NCBI GenBank assembly: GCA_030789695.1 | Contig: CM061142.1 | Span: 42,517,375-42,581,374, forward strand | DNA: 64,000 nucleotides | DNA from: Scilla litardierei | Taxonomy: Eukaryota; Streptophyta; Magnoliopsida; Asparagales; Asparagaceae | Direction of reading: 5' to 3' | In this document: positions 10,799 through 23,222 of the stretch, piece after piece | Position numbering within the stretch: position 1 is the first letter of the stretch | How the letters are laid out: every line of letters starts with the position of its first letter | Translations under genes and position numbers: made by a program | Notes under the pieces: generated by a model | Told to the model about the DNA's origin: nothing | The model's database searches: none | Seen by the model: only the letters and a program-made list of their open reading frames with translations

Positions 10799-12706
10799 TG
10801 ATTCGGGTTGAATATTTCATATTTAACCCCCCATTTAGCCATATTTTGTGTGTAAATGATGCTTAATTGGTCTCTAGTATACTCGTATTTTGTATATCAT
10901 TATGTATTAGAGATATCACTTGATTTGTGCACAAAGTATGAATTTTAGTAAGTATTTCTGCCTTTTTATATTTTTCATGGCTTGGCCTCGATCTCATGAT
11001 TCCAACGACTATTTATTTGTATTTTTTTATATCTGTGCTAATTACTATGATTTATTGAATGCAGAATACCATTTCAATGGAGAAATACAGAAGAAATACG
11101 CTTAAATACGAAATACGGTCGGCGCACGACTTTTGGCGGCCACGTGGTGTCCATCCGCTCATTCCCGCTCGAATCCAATGCATCAAATAGGCGGGCGACG
11201 CGGCGTCTTTAATGCCGTTGGATTCTCATCCAACGGTCTGGAACGAACCGTATCTAATCGAAAGAAGGGGACACGTGGCGTTCATCAGAGCGAAGCCCGC
11301 CTCATCCTACGGGCGCTGCGAAGCGGAGCGACACGGCATCACACAAACCACTGGATTCACATTTAACGGACGAGATCTACTCCGCTGGTGAAAGAAGACG
11401 GGGCTACGCGCTGCATCCAGACCATCCGATCAAACATCCAATGGTTAAGAATCACACCGATGCGAATTCGAATTCGCAAAGCAGAAGGGCGACGTGGCCT
11501 ACGCCGATCCTTTCGATCTTGATCCAACGGACCCCAACGACCTCGACGATTATCATACAAAGATGGCAACGTGGAAGGCTCGAAGCAGAACGATCTCCAT
11601 CCGATGGCCCATGTTAAATTCAACTCGAATACGAACTTGCAAGAGAGTAGCGGGCAAAAACATCCGTTAAGCGTGCCATATGTCAAAGCGTGGCTAAATC
11701 CCTCTTTGATGTGCGGTTCTCATTTGCACCGGCGGGTATAAACGGGTTTGGATGCGAGTTGAAGCGGGGTTTTGACCCGATAAGCACACTAAACCCGCAA
11801 TGTGTGTATTTAAGGTATTCCTAGGGTTTTTGTGGCGGATTATTGGCGTATTTGGGCGATTTTGGAGCCGATTTTTGCAGCAAATCCCTGAGATTACAAA
11901 GAACAACCTGAGGGAATTTTCAGAGAGCTTTTAGAGGAAGAAGAATGGATTTCTTAGGCAAAAAGAGGGTGTATTTGGTGATATCTCTTGAACTCTATTG
12001 CGTATTTTCAATTCTATTTACTTCTATTGCTTAGAACTATGTATAATATGATGAAATCCTTGATTATTTTCAGTATGTGTGGCTAAATTATTATTGTGCA
12101 TGGTATGGTGTAGTTAGAGAATATGATTTGTATTTACTTGGTTGATTGTCACGCTAAAATTGTTAACGTTGATAAAGTTGTAGTCTTTAGTTTAAAATCT
12201 CCTCTTCATCTTCCAAAAGAACATGATTGAGTTGATGATCACCTCACGAGGGTGAGTTTTGATCTCTCCAAAAGGGAGTTTCATATCTTATATTTAAAAG
12301 ATTATAACTTTAGCAACGATCATATTCAATATTGTGCTTTAATCCCCCACAAGGGTATTTTCCGATGAATTTCTCTCAAAAAAAGGTTTCATTGAGTTAT
12401 CTTTAATCAACCAAATTAATACAAATCATGGACCCTAATGAACCCATACCATGTGCATACTTCCCATCGATAATTTCATAACTAAACTTTCTTTGCTCGT
12501 ACTGTTCACAAATTAAAAACCACGATCAAATCCCACTCAAACCATCATCATCAAAAGTGGTTGGTCTCTTTACGTTGAATTTCTATTTTATTTAAGCTTT
12601 GTGGTTGCAACAGATTTTCTCCCGAGGATTCGACATCTGGACTCCCAGATCTATATTACTTGCACAGACTCTTTTGCTTAAGAGAAGCACATTTTTGGGC
12701 TAAGCA
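10799..12706 (+). repeat. Gypsy LTR, ~1.9 kb, left arm of the inverted pair
   Basis: It starts TGATTCGGG after a polypurine tract and ends TTGGGCTAAGCA. The 3' part has the CCCGAGGATTCGACATCTGG type of sequence common at the ends of Tat/Athila LTRs. It is followed by TGGTTCCGTTTTTGGG (12715-12730), which resembles a decayed tRNA-Asp primer-binding site. Having a polypurine tract on one side and a primer-site remnant on the other is odd for a single LTR. Its first 1496 bp are repeated in inverted orientation at 12743-14239. Confidence 0.75.
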
Positions 12707-12742
12707 AGTTTTTGTGGTTCCGTTTTTGGGCTAACCAAATTA

Positions 12743-14239
12743 ATATAAGATATGAAACTCCCTTTTGGGGAGATCAAAACTCACCCTCATGAGATGATCA
12801 TCAACTCAATCATGTTCTTTTGGAAGATAAAGATGAGATTTTAAACTAAAGACTACAACTTTATCAACGTTAACAATTTTAGCGTGACAATTCAACCAAG
12901 TAAATACAAATCATATCCCCTAACTACACCATACCATGCACAATAATAATTTAGCCACACATACTAAAAATAATCAAGGATTTCATCACATCACGCATAG
13001 TTCTAAGCAATAGAAGTAAATAGAATTGAAAATACGCAATAGAGTTCAAGAGATATCACCAAATACACCCTCTTTTTTGCTTAAGAAATCCCTTCTTCTT
13101 CCTCTAAAAGCTCTCTGAAAATTCCCTCATGTTACTCTCTGTAATCTTCGGGATTTGCTGCAAAAATCGGCTCCAAAATCGCCTAAATATGCCAATAATC
13201 CGCCACCAAAACCCTAGGAATACGTTAAATACACACATTACGGGTTTAGTGTGCTTATCGGGTCAAAAACCCGCTTAAATCGCATCCAACCCCGTTTATA
13301 CCCGCCGGTGCAAATGCGAACCGCACATCAAAGAGGGATTTAACCACGCTTCGACACGTGGCACGCTTAACGGATGTTTTCACCCGCTACCCGCTTGCAA
13401 GTTCGTATTCGAGTTGAATTTAACATGGGCCGTCGGATGGAGATCGTACTGCTTCGAGCCTTCCACGTTGCCAGCTTTTTATGATAATCATTGGGGTTAC
13501 TGGGGTCCATTGGATCAAGATCGAAAGGATCGACATAGGCCACGTCTCCCTTCTGCTTTGTGAATTCGAATTCGCATCGGTGTGATTCTCAACCGTCGGA
13601 TGTTTGATCAGACGGTCCGGATGCAACGCGTAGCCCCGTCTTCTTTCGCCAGCGGAGTAGATCTCGTCTGTTAAATGTCGATCCAGTGGTCTGTGTGATG
13701 CCGCGTCGCTCCGCTTCGCAGCGCCTGTAGGATGAGGCGGGCTTCGATATGATGAACGCCACGTGTCCCCTTCTTTTGATCGAATACGGTTCATTCCAGA
13801 CCGTTGGATGAGAATCCAACGGCATTAAAGACGCCGCGTCGCCCGCCTATTTGATGCGTTGGATTCGAGCGGGAATGAGCGGATGGACACCACGTGGCCG
13901 CCAAAAGTCGTGCGCCGACCGTATTTCGTATTTAAGCGTATTTCTTCCGTATTTCTCCATTGAAATGGTATTCCGCATTCAATAAATCACAGTAATTAGC
14001 ACAGATCTCAGAAAAATACAAATAAATAGTCGTTGGAATCGTGAGATCGAGGCCAAGTCATGAAAAATATAAAAAGGCAGAAATACTTACTAAAATTCAT
14101 ACTTTGTGCACAAATCAAGTGATATCTCTAATAAATAATGATATACAAAATACGAGTATACTAGAGACCAATTAAGCATCATTTATACACAAAATATGGC
14201 TAAATGGGGGGTTAAATATGCAATATTCAACCCGAATCA
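12743..14239 (-). repeat. Truncated gypsy LTR in inverted orientation, right arm
   Basis: Read on the minus strand from 14239 it starts TGATTCGGGTTGAATATT and follows the left LTR for ~1.5 kb, then breaks off ~410 bp before the LTR end. I estimate 93-96 percent identity by eye. No polypurine tract lies outside its start, so this side was a 5' LTR or solo LTR before the rearrangement. The open frames 13420-13825 on the minus strand are antisense reads of LTR sequence. Confidence 0.85.
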
Positions 14240-14726
14240 TGAGTGAACTCCTGAGTCGGGTCCCGCTCCGCCTGCTTTGATCATACTCCTGGAAACGTAA
14301 ATGGGGCACGTCAACGCGTGACCCAGTTGGAACTTCTAACATCACTAGGCAGGGTCCAGTTTTAGAACCGGTCCACCTAACTAATCGTCCATCTACCGAT
14401 GATACATATATCCACAGATATAATGCATAAAAAATAAACAATAATATCATACAAGTACTGAAAGTAAAAGCTGAAGAATAGGAATTACATACCCACATTT
14501 ACAATTTTAATGGCATCAGGTTTAAAGTTATGCATTTAGTTAATATTTGGAAGTCTGGGTAAATTGTAGGACACTACGGAGCTGGACTTCACCTAAGGTA
14601 GGTGAATACATTGTTACCCTTAACAGCGACACGAGCCCTGTAGGGGCCTCTCGTAACTCCACGGTTTCGGGAATGAGATAATGTTTCCTCTACCACATGG
14701 TGCATCACGAGTGCACCTATGTGGAT
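14240..14726. other. Unassigned spacer between hairpin and MITE
   Basis: There is no gene. The sequence is low-complexity in places, and the 108-residue minus-strand open frame here has no recognisable motif. GAGTGCACCTATGTGGATAT at its right end resembles the 46-bp repeat found on the other side of the nested MITE at 35832. Confidence 0.5.
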
Positions 14727-14926
14727 ATCTAACCTAGGGGTGGTAAAATGATCCCGACCGACCCGACCCAAGCCCGGCATCCTTAACCGGGTATGGGTAG
14801 GGACCAATATGGGTCAAGTAGGAAACGTGTTGACCCGACCCGATCCAGATTTTAACGTGTTGACCCGACCCGACCCGGATAAAATTCGGGTTGGGTATGG
14901 ATTTGGCATGTCAACCCGGATGACCC

Positions 14927-16578
14927 TGTTGGATCCTGTGGATGGCAAACAACACTAGAATGGGGGTTGAATAGTGTTGTGTATATAGTAAACTTTTTCG
15001 CTCGTTGATGTTAACACAAATAAATTCCTTCTAATGTTGCCTAAGAAACCAAGTAGAGTGATCTACGCTTGGTTCTTAATCAACAAAGCAATCTTTACAA
15101 ATAATATGAAAGAGATCTTTACACAGCGGAATTAAATGTATGATCTTTGTAATATGCAAATGAACAAAGAATTACAAAGATATAATAATAACAAAGTAAA
15201 TAAGAATTGTTTGCAGAGATAAATAATCAAACACAGAAAATGCAAACGCAAAGACAAGGATTTTTATCCTGGTTCCCCGCAACTTGGGTACGTCCAGTCC
15301 TCGACCTATCCGGTACGAGATTTCCACTATTTCCTTAGCAATACAAATACCTAACTTCACTCGTTAGGATTTCCAACCACCTAGACCTGTCTAGGATTTA
15401 CCCTTGCCTCACAACCCGAGGACTTTACGACTGGCAACACCTAGACTTGTCTAGTGTTCCAACAATCAACACAATGAGATATTTATCCAATACACCACAA
15501 TAAATGATGGAGATTGGTTTTTACACCCGATTCTATAGCCAATCAAAGATAGACAAATTTGTGTAGTGGCTTGATAGAATAAGAGTCTAGATCACACAAA
15601 GATACGAGAGAAATTCTTTGTGATCTAGATCTATTGCTTTTCAAAAAAATCCTTTAAACAAGATAAAGAGAATAGTAATAAGGATTTTGAAAACGTTTTA
15701 GCCAATAAAAAATAAGAGTATGATCTTAAAAGAATTGATAAGAGAATATTGCAAGATCACAAATAAAATCAAATTGGCTAGAAAGAAATGAGAGCTTTGA
15801 ATTCAAGAGCGTTTTCACAAGAGATTTTTGATTTTCAATAGTTGTGTTTTCACAAAAGAATTTAGCTCTTATTTATAGGGAAAAACTGAGATTTGAAATT
15901 TGAATTTTCGTTGACTTTTGTCCCAAAAATTACGGAGTAAATTGCTCAACGAATTTCAAAATTCAAATTCAAAAACGTCAGAATTTTACAGCTGGTAGTC
16001 GACTCCCTCATCTAGGTAGTCGACTCCCAGAGAGTTCCAGGAATTCTTGACCTGTGTCTGGTAGTCGACTCCCTACTTTTGGTAGTCGACTCCCAGAGGA
16101 GTTTTTCCTGCAACTTATCTAGTCAGACAAGTAGTTAACTCCAGGGTGCATGGAGTTTCACTACGAAAGTTATAGAGTGACTAGAGAAAGCTCTCTTAAA
16201 GTATTTTGAAGATAATTTAAAAGTATTTTCGAAATTGTGTGTGTGTGTGTTTTGTCTATATGATATGGCTTTAACAAATACCCTAAAGAGACACGACACA
16301 CTCACTATAGACTCAGAACATGTCTTCGGAAGTTTGATCAATTTGGTGAAGCGAAAGCGAGCTTCTCTTTGTGCTTCTTGTTCTGTTTGAGCTTGAGCTT
16401 CATCACTTGAGTTTAGTCATGTTCGTCTTTGTCTTTGAGCGTTGAAGTGTGCTTCTTTGAGTATGAGTAGAGCTTCGCAAATTCTGCACACTTGAGTGTA
16501 GTGTAGTTAGTACACTTAAGCTTTCATTTGGTGTGCTTATCATCAAAATCACTTGGGGGTGGAATTCAATTTCCATCA
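14927..16578 (-). repeat. 3' LTR of the SIRE-like copia
   Basis: Plus-strand ends are TGTTGGATCC and TTTCCATCA. It contains four copies of GGTAGTCGACTCCC at 15994, 16015, 16060 and 16081. The right LTR carries the same four, three of them altered at the central CpG. The small open frames inside are not genes. Confidence 0.95.
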
Positions 16579-16592
16579 CTCTCCCCCTTTTT
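16579..16592 (-). promoter_or_regulatory. Polypurine tract of the SIRE-like copia
   Basis: On the minus strand this reads AAAAAGGGGGAGAG directly before the 3' LTR, as expected for the plus-strand DNA primer. Further purine-rich stretches at 16665-16690 and 16745-16760 may be central or reserve tracts. Confidence 0.85.
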
Positions 16593-16820
16593 GATGATGA
16601 CACCCAAATGAAATATGAAGTAAGATAAAAAAATGAGATTTATGAAAGTGTACGTACTCCCCCAGCTTTGATGCGGTTCTCCCCCTGCATCGAAGCTGTT
16701 AGCAATACAATTCATATAATTTCATTTTTGCATTTCAAATATATTTCTCCCCCTTGTCATCAACAAAAAATATTATAACTGAGCATTATTCAATTCTTTT
16801 TCTCCAACAATACCCAATTC

Positions 16821-19268
16821 TCAACGAAGTCTAGAGAATGTATCCTTTTGTACGGGTTTTGTTAGAATATCTGCAACTTGAAACTCAGAGGAGACAAATT
16901 TAAGTTCAACATCCTTTTTGGCACAGTGGTCATCAATAAATCTGTGTCTAATATCAATATGTTTTGTTCTAGGATGAAGAACAGAGTTTTTAGTGAGATT
17001 TATGGTGCTTTTATTATCACAATAAATTACACATGTAGATGTATTAACACCATAATCGACGAGGACTTGTTTCATCCAAAGTATTTGAGCACAGGCAAGT
17101 CCTGCAACTATATACTCTGCCTCAGTGGTAGATAGTGAAACGGAACGTTGCTTTTTGCGGAACCACGAAACAAGGGAATGTCCAAGGAAATGACATGTTC
17201 CACTTGTGCTTTTTCTTGTGGCTTTACAACCAGCATAGTCTACGTCACTAAATGAAGTTAAATCGAATGTGCTTCCTTTGGGATAAAAAAGTCCAAAGTC
17301 AGATGTGGTTTTAAGATATCTAAATATGTATTTTACTGTTTTAAGGTGTGATTCCCTAGGGTCACATTGAAATCTAGCACATGCACAAACACTAAACATG
17401 ATGTCAGGTCTGCTAGCGGTTAAGTAGAGTAAAGAACTAACCATACCTCGATATGTCTTCTGATCAACCTTTTTACCTGCTTTGTCTTTGTCTAAGGAGG
17501 TGGATGTTGCCATTGGTATGTTCTTTTCGGATGCAGTTTCCATCCTGAACATTTTGATCAAGTCCCTTGCGTACTTTGTTTGATGAATGAAGGTTCCTTC
17601 TTTTCCTTGTTTGATTTGTAATCCGAGAAAATATGTTAGCTCCCCCATGTGGCTCATTTCAAATTCTTCCTGCATTAACTTGGCAAACTCTTGGCAAAGA
17701 TCATCATTAGTCGATCCAAAAATGATGTCATCTACATAGATTTGGATAAGGATGATATCATTATGAACTTTCTTAACAAATAAGGTTGTATCTATTTTTC
17801 CAACAGTATAACTTGAGTCACTTAAGAATTCTCTTAGTCTTTCATACCAAGCTCTTGGAGCTTGTTTTAGCCCATATAAGGCTTTGTTTAACTTGTAAAC
17901 AAATCCTGTTTTCTTATCATGTTCAAATCCTGGAGGTTGTTCAACGTAGACTTCCTCCTTTATAAATCCATTTAGGAAAGCGCTTTTTACATCCATTTGG
18001 TAAAGTTTAAAATTCTTATATGATGCAAATACGAGTAACATCATAATAGATTCTAATCTAGCAACAGGAGCAAAGGTTTCATCGAAGTCTATACCTTCCT
18101 CTTGAGAGTAACCCTGTGCTACTAACCTTCCCTTATTCCTTATCACATTTCCATCTTCGTCTAGTTTGTTTCGGTATACCCATTTAGTACCGATAACTGG
18201 ACGATCTTCCGGTCTAGGCAATAACTCCCATACTTGATTGCGTTCAAATTGTAGAAGTTCTTCTTGCATAGCCTCTATCCATGCTTCATCTGCAAAAGCT
18301 TCTTCTACCTTTTTCGGCTCAATGTTAGAAACAAATGCAACATGTGTCAAGTGCTCTATTTGAGATCTAGTTCTAATTATTGCATCAATGTCACCTAAGA
18401 CTTGTGTGTGTGGGTGATGTGTGACTTCAGGAAATGATTTAGGCAAAGAACTAGGGATATCATTGATAGATTCATTATTAGGAGTTGATGCAATGAGTAT
18501 GCTATCATCATCATCATGAGCAATGTTATGAGGTAAAGATTCATCAAATGTTACATGTAGAGTTTCAACAATAGTTTCGAAACTTTTATTGTAAATTCTA
18601 TATGCCTTGCTACGTAAAGAGTAACCGATAAATATGCCTTCATCCGCTTTGGAGTCAAACTTATCTAAGTTATCTTTAGTATTCAGAATATAGCATTTAC
18701 AACCAAAAACTTTGAAGTAAGATACTTTTGGAATTCGTTGGAGCAATAATTCATAAGGGGTCTTTTCAAAAGGTTTTCTAATTAAAACTTTATTTTGAAT
18801 ATAGCACGCGGTTGCTACAGCTTCCGCCCAAAAACTCTTTGGAAGGTTGCTTTCACACAACATTGTTCGTGCACACTCTTGGAGTGTTCTATTTTTCCTT
18901 TCAACTACCCCATTTTGAGGAGCAGCTCTGGGAAAAGCAAAAGTATGAGAAATACCTCGTTCTTCACAAAACAGTTTAAAATGCTCATTTTCAAATTCAC
19001 CACCGTGATCGCTTCTTAAAGAAATAATTTTTAAAGAATATAAACGTTCAATCCTTTTGAAAAATATTTCGAATTCACGGAAGGCATCATTCTTATGAGT
19101 TAAGAATAATACCCACGTATATCGGGTGAAATCATCAATTATGACAAATACGTATCTAGAGTTGCATAATGATGGAGTTCTAGTTGGGCCAAACAAGTCC
19201 ATATGGAGTAGTTCAAGTGGTCCACTAGAACTAAGAGCTCCAATATTTTTAAATGAACTCTTATGCAT
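16821..19268 (-). CDS. pol: SIRE-like copia pol: integrase core, RT, RNase H
   Basis: This 815-residue frame has integrase catalytic residues D24 (LHMDLFGP), D87 (RSDHGGEF) and E123 (VVERKNRT), with 35 residues between the last two. It continues through the GKY-type region (DEGIFIGYS), RT motifs [44 protein letters not shown] and the catalytic YVDD ([10 protein letters not shown]), and RNase H ([53 protein letters not shown]). All catalytic residues look intact. The ATG at 19268 is internal: the same frame extends upstream through [19 protein letters not shown] to a single TGA at 19326-19328, so this is the body of a pol broken by one stop. Confidence 0.93.
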   Translation of the reverse strand: MHKSSFKNIGALSSSGPLELLHMDLFGPTRTPSLCNSRYVFVIIDDFTRYTWVLFLTHKNDAFREFEIFFKRIERLYSLKIISLRSDHGGEFENEHFKLFCEERGISHTFAFPRAAPQNGVVERKNRTLQECARTMLCESNLPKSFWAEAVATACYIQNKVLIRKPFEKTPYELLLQRIPKVSYFKVFGCKCYILNTKDNLDKFDSKADEGIFIGYSLRSKAYRIYNKSFETIVETLHVTFDESLPHNIAHDDDDSILIASTPNNESINDIPSSLPKSFPEVTHHPHTQVLGDIDAIIRTRSQIEHLTHVAFVSNIEPKKVEEAFADEAWIEAMQEELLQFERNQVWELLPRPEDRPVIGTKWVYRNKLDEDGNVIRNKGRLVAQGYSQEEGIDFDETFAPVARLESIMMLLVFASYKNFKLYQMDVKSAFLNGFIKEEVYVEQPPGFEHDKKTGFVYKLNKALYGLKQAPRAWYERLREFLSDSSYTVGKIDTTLFVKKVHNDIILIQIYVDDIIFGSTNDDLCQEFAKLMQEEFEMSHMGELTYFLGLQIKQGKEGTFIHQTKYARDLIKMFRMETASEKNIPMATSTSLDKDKAGKKVDQKTYRGMVSSLLYLTASRPDIMFSVCACARFQCDPRESHLKTVKYIFRYLKTTSDFGLFYPKGSTFDLTSFSDVDYAGCKATRKSTSGTCHFLGHSLVSWFRKKQRSVSLSTTEAEYIVAGLACAQILWMKQVLVDYGVNTSTCVIYCDNKSTINLTKNSVLHPRTKHIDIRHRFIDDHCAKKDVELKFVSSEFQVADILTKPVQKDTFSRLR

Positions 19269-19325
19269 TTTGCCAAATTGACATGAGTCACATATTTTAT
19301 CTAATTTAAAGCTTATATTAGGAAG

Positions 19326-19826
19326 TCATTGCACCAACTCTTTCCTAGAAATCTTATCCATGTTTTTGATGTTCACATGACCAAAGCGTCTATGCCAGAG
19401 CAGTGGATCATTTGTTGAAACAATTAAACATACATTTGATTCATATTCATCCAGTCTAAGTACATATATATTTTCTACTCGCTTACCTTTAACAAGGATA
19501 TTTTTCATATCTTTGTCATAGACTAAGCATGAGTCAAGAGTGAACATAACTTTCATACCTTTGTCGCATAGTTGACTTATGCTTAATAGATTATGCTTTA
19601 ACCCTTTCACCAAGCTTACATCTTTGATGAGCAATTTTGAGTGACTGCCGATATTGCCAATTCTGACAATTTTACCTTTCTTGTTGTCACCAAATGTCAC
19701 AGTTCCGTCATCATACATTTTTAAATTGCTGAGTAATCTTGTGTTCCATGTCATGTGTGCGGAGCATCCACTATCCATTATCCATATATCCTGAAATAAA
19801 GTAATCTTGACACGTTTGGTACCCAC
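19326..19826 (-). pseudogene. pol: SIRE-like copia pol N-terminus: protease and integrase zinc finger
   Basis: This is the same frame as the ORF ending at 19268, separated from it by one in-frame TGA at 19326-19328. It carries the protease active site WIMDSGCSAHM and the start of the integrase zinc finger (LLWHRRFGHVN); its two cysteines (CDSC) lie downstream of the stop. Upstream, WVP then KRVKI are in different frames because one A is missing near 19822, so gag and pol are no longer in one frame. The TGA could be a G-to-T change of a glycine codon. Confidence 0.85.
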
Positions 19827-19950
19827 TTATAATTGGGTCCTGATTTGTTAGAAAAGAAATTTATTTGTTATATACAATTTTGAAGGTTGGGTATCAAATA
19901 ATATGCATGAAGCAAGTGGATACCCTAATGCTTGTGTAAAAATTAGAGAG

Positions 19951-21233
19951 TTACTTATTTGGAACCCAAATTCGATTTGAATTTGATTTCCTATGAACGA
20001 ATGAATCTTTATAAAATCCATGCATACTACTAGTTAAGTTATGAATGTAAGCATTTTTATCATGCAAGCTTAAATGTTTAGGCACCCATATCATATTATT
20101 TCTAGCATTGTGTACTTTGTGAGGTTTGTGTACAAAGTGTGATCTTTGATGTGCATTGTGTACAACATTTTTGTGTGCCGTGTTATAGGATATAACTTGA
20201 AGTTTGTTATGTACATTATTGTGTCTGGCATCTTTACCATACATAGAAGCGTACTTTTTAACATTGGCATGCACGACATTCACATTTCTACTCATATCTT
20301 TAGAAGTAGAAGCTTGAGCATGAGTATACCTATTAACAACATTTTTAGGAGAAAAGATAGAATTATTCTTGATACAATCAAGTTTTGCAACTAATTCTTC
20401 ATGCTTTATACGACTAGAAGCCATAATATTTGCAAGTGATTCTATTTTATCATTTAAACAAGAGACATACAATGCATGTTCATTTTCCAATAAATAGTGA
20501 TCACTCAATAAAGAATCAAACTTGTCCTTCAAGCACTTATGATCATGTAGTGAAACATTTGAACTAGTACAGTTATTTTTCAAATCATCATAATCATTCA
20601 GTAAGTTGTTATGTTTGCTAGATAAATCATCATGGTTGTTAAGCAAGACTTTATACTTATTATTTAAACTTTTGAATCTCTTTGTCAATTTTCCGTATTC
20701 TATATACAAATTTTCATATGCACTAGCAATATCAAAATCATTTTCATCCTCAGAACTGGATTCACATACCTTATCTTTATTATCTTGACAAGCCATCATG
20801 CACATATTATTTGTGGGTTGCTCTTTCGTTTCTTCATCACTTGAGTCGTCCGGATTTGAATCGTTCTCTTCTTCGTTAAGTTTGCTCTCTTCTCTTTTGG
20901 TGATGGTGGTGTCAAAAATCCATTCCTTTCCATACTTGACTTTAAGCAAGTCCCATATTTGAAATGCCGTAGTGGTCTCTGAAATGTACTCAAAGATAGA
21001 ATCGTCAATATTAAATAATAATAGACTCATTACCTCAGAGTGAAGAACAGCTTTGTCCATGTCTTGGTTTATCATCGGGATGGAGGAGTGGTATGCTTAA
21101 TGTACGGGAACTCGATGAAACTCCACGCCATATGTCCAAGGGATTCAATGTCTCTCAACATCCTCTTTCTCTAATCCGTATAATTTGTTCCATCAAATCG
21201 TTGGAGGACGGATGCTACCTTTGTTGATGCCAT
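19951..21233 (-). pseudogene. gag: SIRE-like copia gag, stop-broken and shortened
   Basis: The gag start is most likely the ATG at 21233-21231, 11 bases after the primer-binding site, reading MASTKVASVL and then FDGTNYTD, followed by TAG where this family has TGG (Trp). A frame change follows, and the longest open part (21075-19951, 374 residues) begins at a later ATG. It keeps FEYISETTTAFQIWDLLKVKYG, an acidic linker and a long Asn/His/Lys-rich coiled-coil-like region. The middle of the UBN2 domain and the CCHC zinc knuckle are not seen, implying internal deletion. The function would be particle assembly, but this copy cannot encode it. Confidence 0.8.
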
Positions 21234-21244
21234 CTCGATACCTT

Positions 21245-21256
21245 GCTCTGATACCA
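21245..21256 (-). promoter_or_regulatory. Primer-binding site, initiator tRNA-Met type
   Basis: On the minus strand it reads TGGTATCAGAGC, complementary to the 3' end of plant initiator tRNA-Met, two bases inside the 5' LTR. This is the common plant copia primer and contrasts with the A-family site described at 59469-59483. Confidence 0.93.
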
Positions 21257-21258
21257 AG

Positions 21259-21763
21259 TGTTGGATCCTGTGGATGGCAAACAACACTAGAAGGGGGGTT
21301 GAATAGTGTTGTGTATATAGTAAACTTTTTCGCTCGTTGATGTTAACACAAATAAATTCCTTCTAATGTTGCCTAAGAAACCAAGTAGAGTGATCTACGC
21401 TTGGTTCTTAATCAACAAAGCAATCTTTACAAATAATATGAAAGAGATCTTTACACAGCGGAATTAAATGTATGATCTTTGTAATATGCAAATGAACAAA
21501 GAATTACAAAGATATAATAATAACAAAGTAAATAAGAATTGTTTGCAGAGATAAATAATCAAACACAGAAAATGCAAACGCAAAGACAAGGATTTTTATC
21601 CTGGTTCCCCGCAACTTGGGTACGTCCAGTCCCCGACCAATCCGGTACGAGATTTCCACTATTGCCTTAGCAATACAAATACCTAACTTCACTCGTTAGG
21701 ATTTCCAACCACCTAGACCTGTCTAGGATTTACCCTTGCCTCACAATCCGAGGACTTTACGAC
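21259..21763 (-). repeat. 5' LTR of the SIRE-like copia, portion left of the nested insertion
   Basis: It starts TGTTGGATCC next to the primer-binding site and is interrupted at ACGAC (21759-21763), the target duplication of the Athila-like element. The sequence matches 14927-15431. Confidence 0.95.
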
Positions 21764-22054
21764 TGATCACTCCATATTTTACACCTTTTTCTGCATGATT
21801 GCATGCCATTTAGATCGCTCAAATCACGTTTTTCACGATTTATCGACAATATTGCGATACTTTTCACGATTTGTTGTTTTTGTCGTATTTCAGGAGATTT
21901 GGATCGATTTGGAGTGATTCCAAGATACACCTACTCCGGAGTGTCACCGAAGACGTCCCTGAGGGGTATTTTCAGATTGGAGAGGAGCGGAAGAAGAAAG
22001 AACGTCGTAGGAGCGACGAGGAGGCAAAAAAACTCAGAATGTGCATTTTTGGTG

Positions 22055-22440
22055 TCTCACTCGGCCGAGTGAAGGAGTCACTCGGCCGACCAGAAGACCC
22101 CACTCGGCCGGCCAGATCGGACACGCTCCAAGTGTGCACTCGGCCGAGCATCAGAAGCCACATCGGCCGAGTGACGAAACCCCGTCCGCCCGAGTGGCAC
22201 TCAGACGACGCCCATCAAAAACTCCCAACTTACTGTTTTTCGTCAGTCTGAGCATCAGAAGACCCACTCGGCCGAGTGGCAATTGCCGACCGCCCGAGTG
22301 AAGAGAAGCCCATCGGCCGAGTGACGACAACTCACTCGGCCGAGCGACGCCCGAAGTGAAGACCCCCAAGACCCCAGACTTACTGGAAATTCTCAGGGTC
22401 TCCCACTAGGCCGAGCGACTTTTGTCACTCGGCCGAGTGA
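22055..22440. repeat. Cluster of ACTCGGCCGAGT palindromes, 5' LTR
   Basis: About ten copies or near-copies of a 12-bp perfect palindrome (core CGGCCG) recur every 20-60 bp, often as CACTCGGCCGAGTG. The same cluster is in the 3' LTR at 32640-33025, and more copies lie in the internal region at 26825-27150. Confidence 0.9.
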
Positions 22441-22918
22441 GCCGCGCTGCCTGTAGCGTAAATTGCGATTTTCAGGCTGCGCAGGGGCAATTTTGTCACA
22501 GTTTTTTGGGCGATTTTGGGGGGGTATTTAACCCCTGATTCTAACCTAGGTTAGGGGGCTTTTTCCCTTGCTTTTTGCATCTTTTTAGATTAAACTTTTT
22601 AGCTTTTGATTCTTGTGATTGGAGAGGAGAGAAAAGTTTATTTTTGTTGGATTCTTGGAGAACTAAATTGGTTTGTCTCCCTCTTCATTAAAAATCTCAT
22701 TTTTATTGCTTATTTGAATATTGCTATGAATTCTATTGCTATTTCAATTGATTATTCTTTCGTTTGTGATATGATTTGTGAGTAGTCCTAACCTCTTGGG
22801 GCGTGGGAATGAACCCTACGAGCCCAATTTCTGATTTGTGATGATTTGGTAGAACTATTGGTAGAATTGCTATTAGGGTTAGTTTGGGATCGATTTATTA
22901 CGGATAGCTAGGTGTTCA

Positions 22919-23222
22919 TATCGATTGGGATTTGCAAGAGATTGGATCCCAATTCGATAGGAAACCCTAGAAATCCGAATTGGGTTGAAATTGAGTTTCC
23001 GTAGTATCGGTTTGCAAGAGATTGGACCGATACTAGGGTTTTCGGTTGCAATTTCATACCGATGCCCGTTTGCAAGAGATTGGACGGGTAGGAACTATCC
23101 CAACCTAGGTCGTGGCCCGAGTTTGCACGAGAGTGGGCTCGGGACGCGATTGAGCAATGATGTTGATCCTAATGCTAGCTTGCCTAGGCTAGGGTTTGCA
23201 AGAGATTGGACCCAAACCTAGG
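22919..23222 (+). other. Array of five hairpins with conserved loop TTTGCAAGAGATTGGA, 5' LTR
   Basis: Loop starts are near 22931, 23011, 23069, 23122 and 23195. Flanks pair differently each time: CGATTGGGA with TCCCAATTCG (one bulge), TAGTATCGGT with ACCGATACTA (perfect), TGCCCGT with ACGGGTA (one G-U), CCCGAG with CTCGGG, and GGGT with ACCC plus outer CCTAGG with CCTAGG. The fourth loop varies (TTTGCACGAGAGTGG). Confidence 0.75.

Noticed and set aside
22931..23212. CRISPR-like array (TTTGCAAGAGATTGGA with spacers)
   Set aside because: The spacers are inverted repeats flanking each copy, spacing is irregular, and it lies in a plant LTR. A hairpin array fits better.
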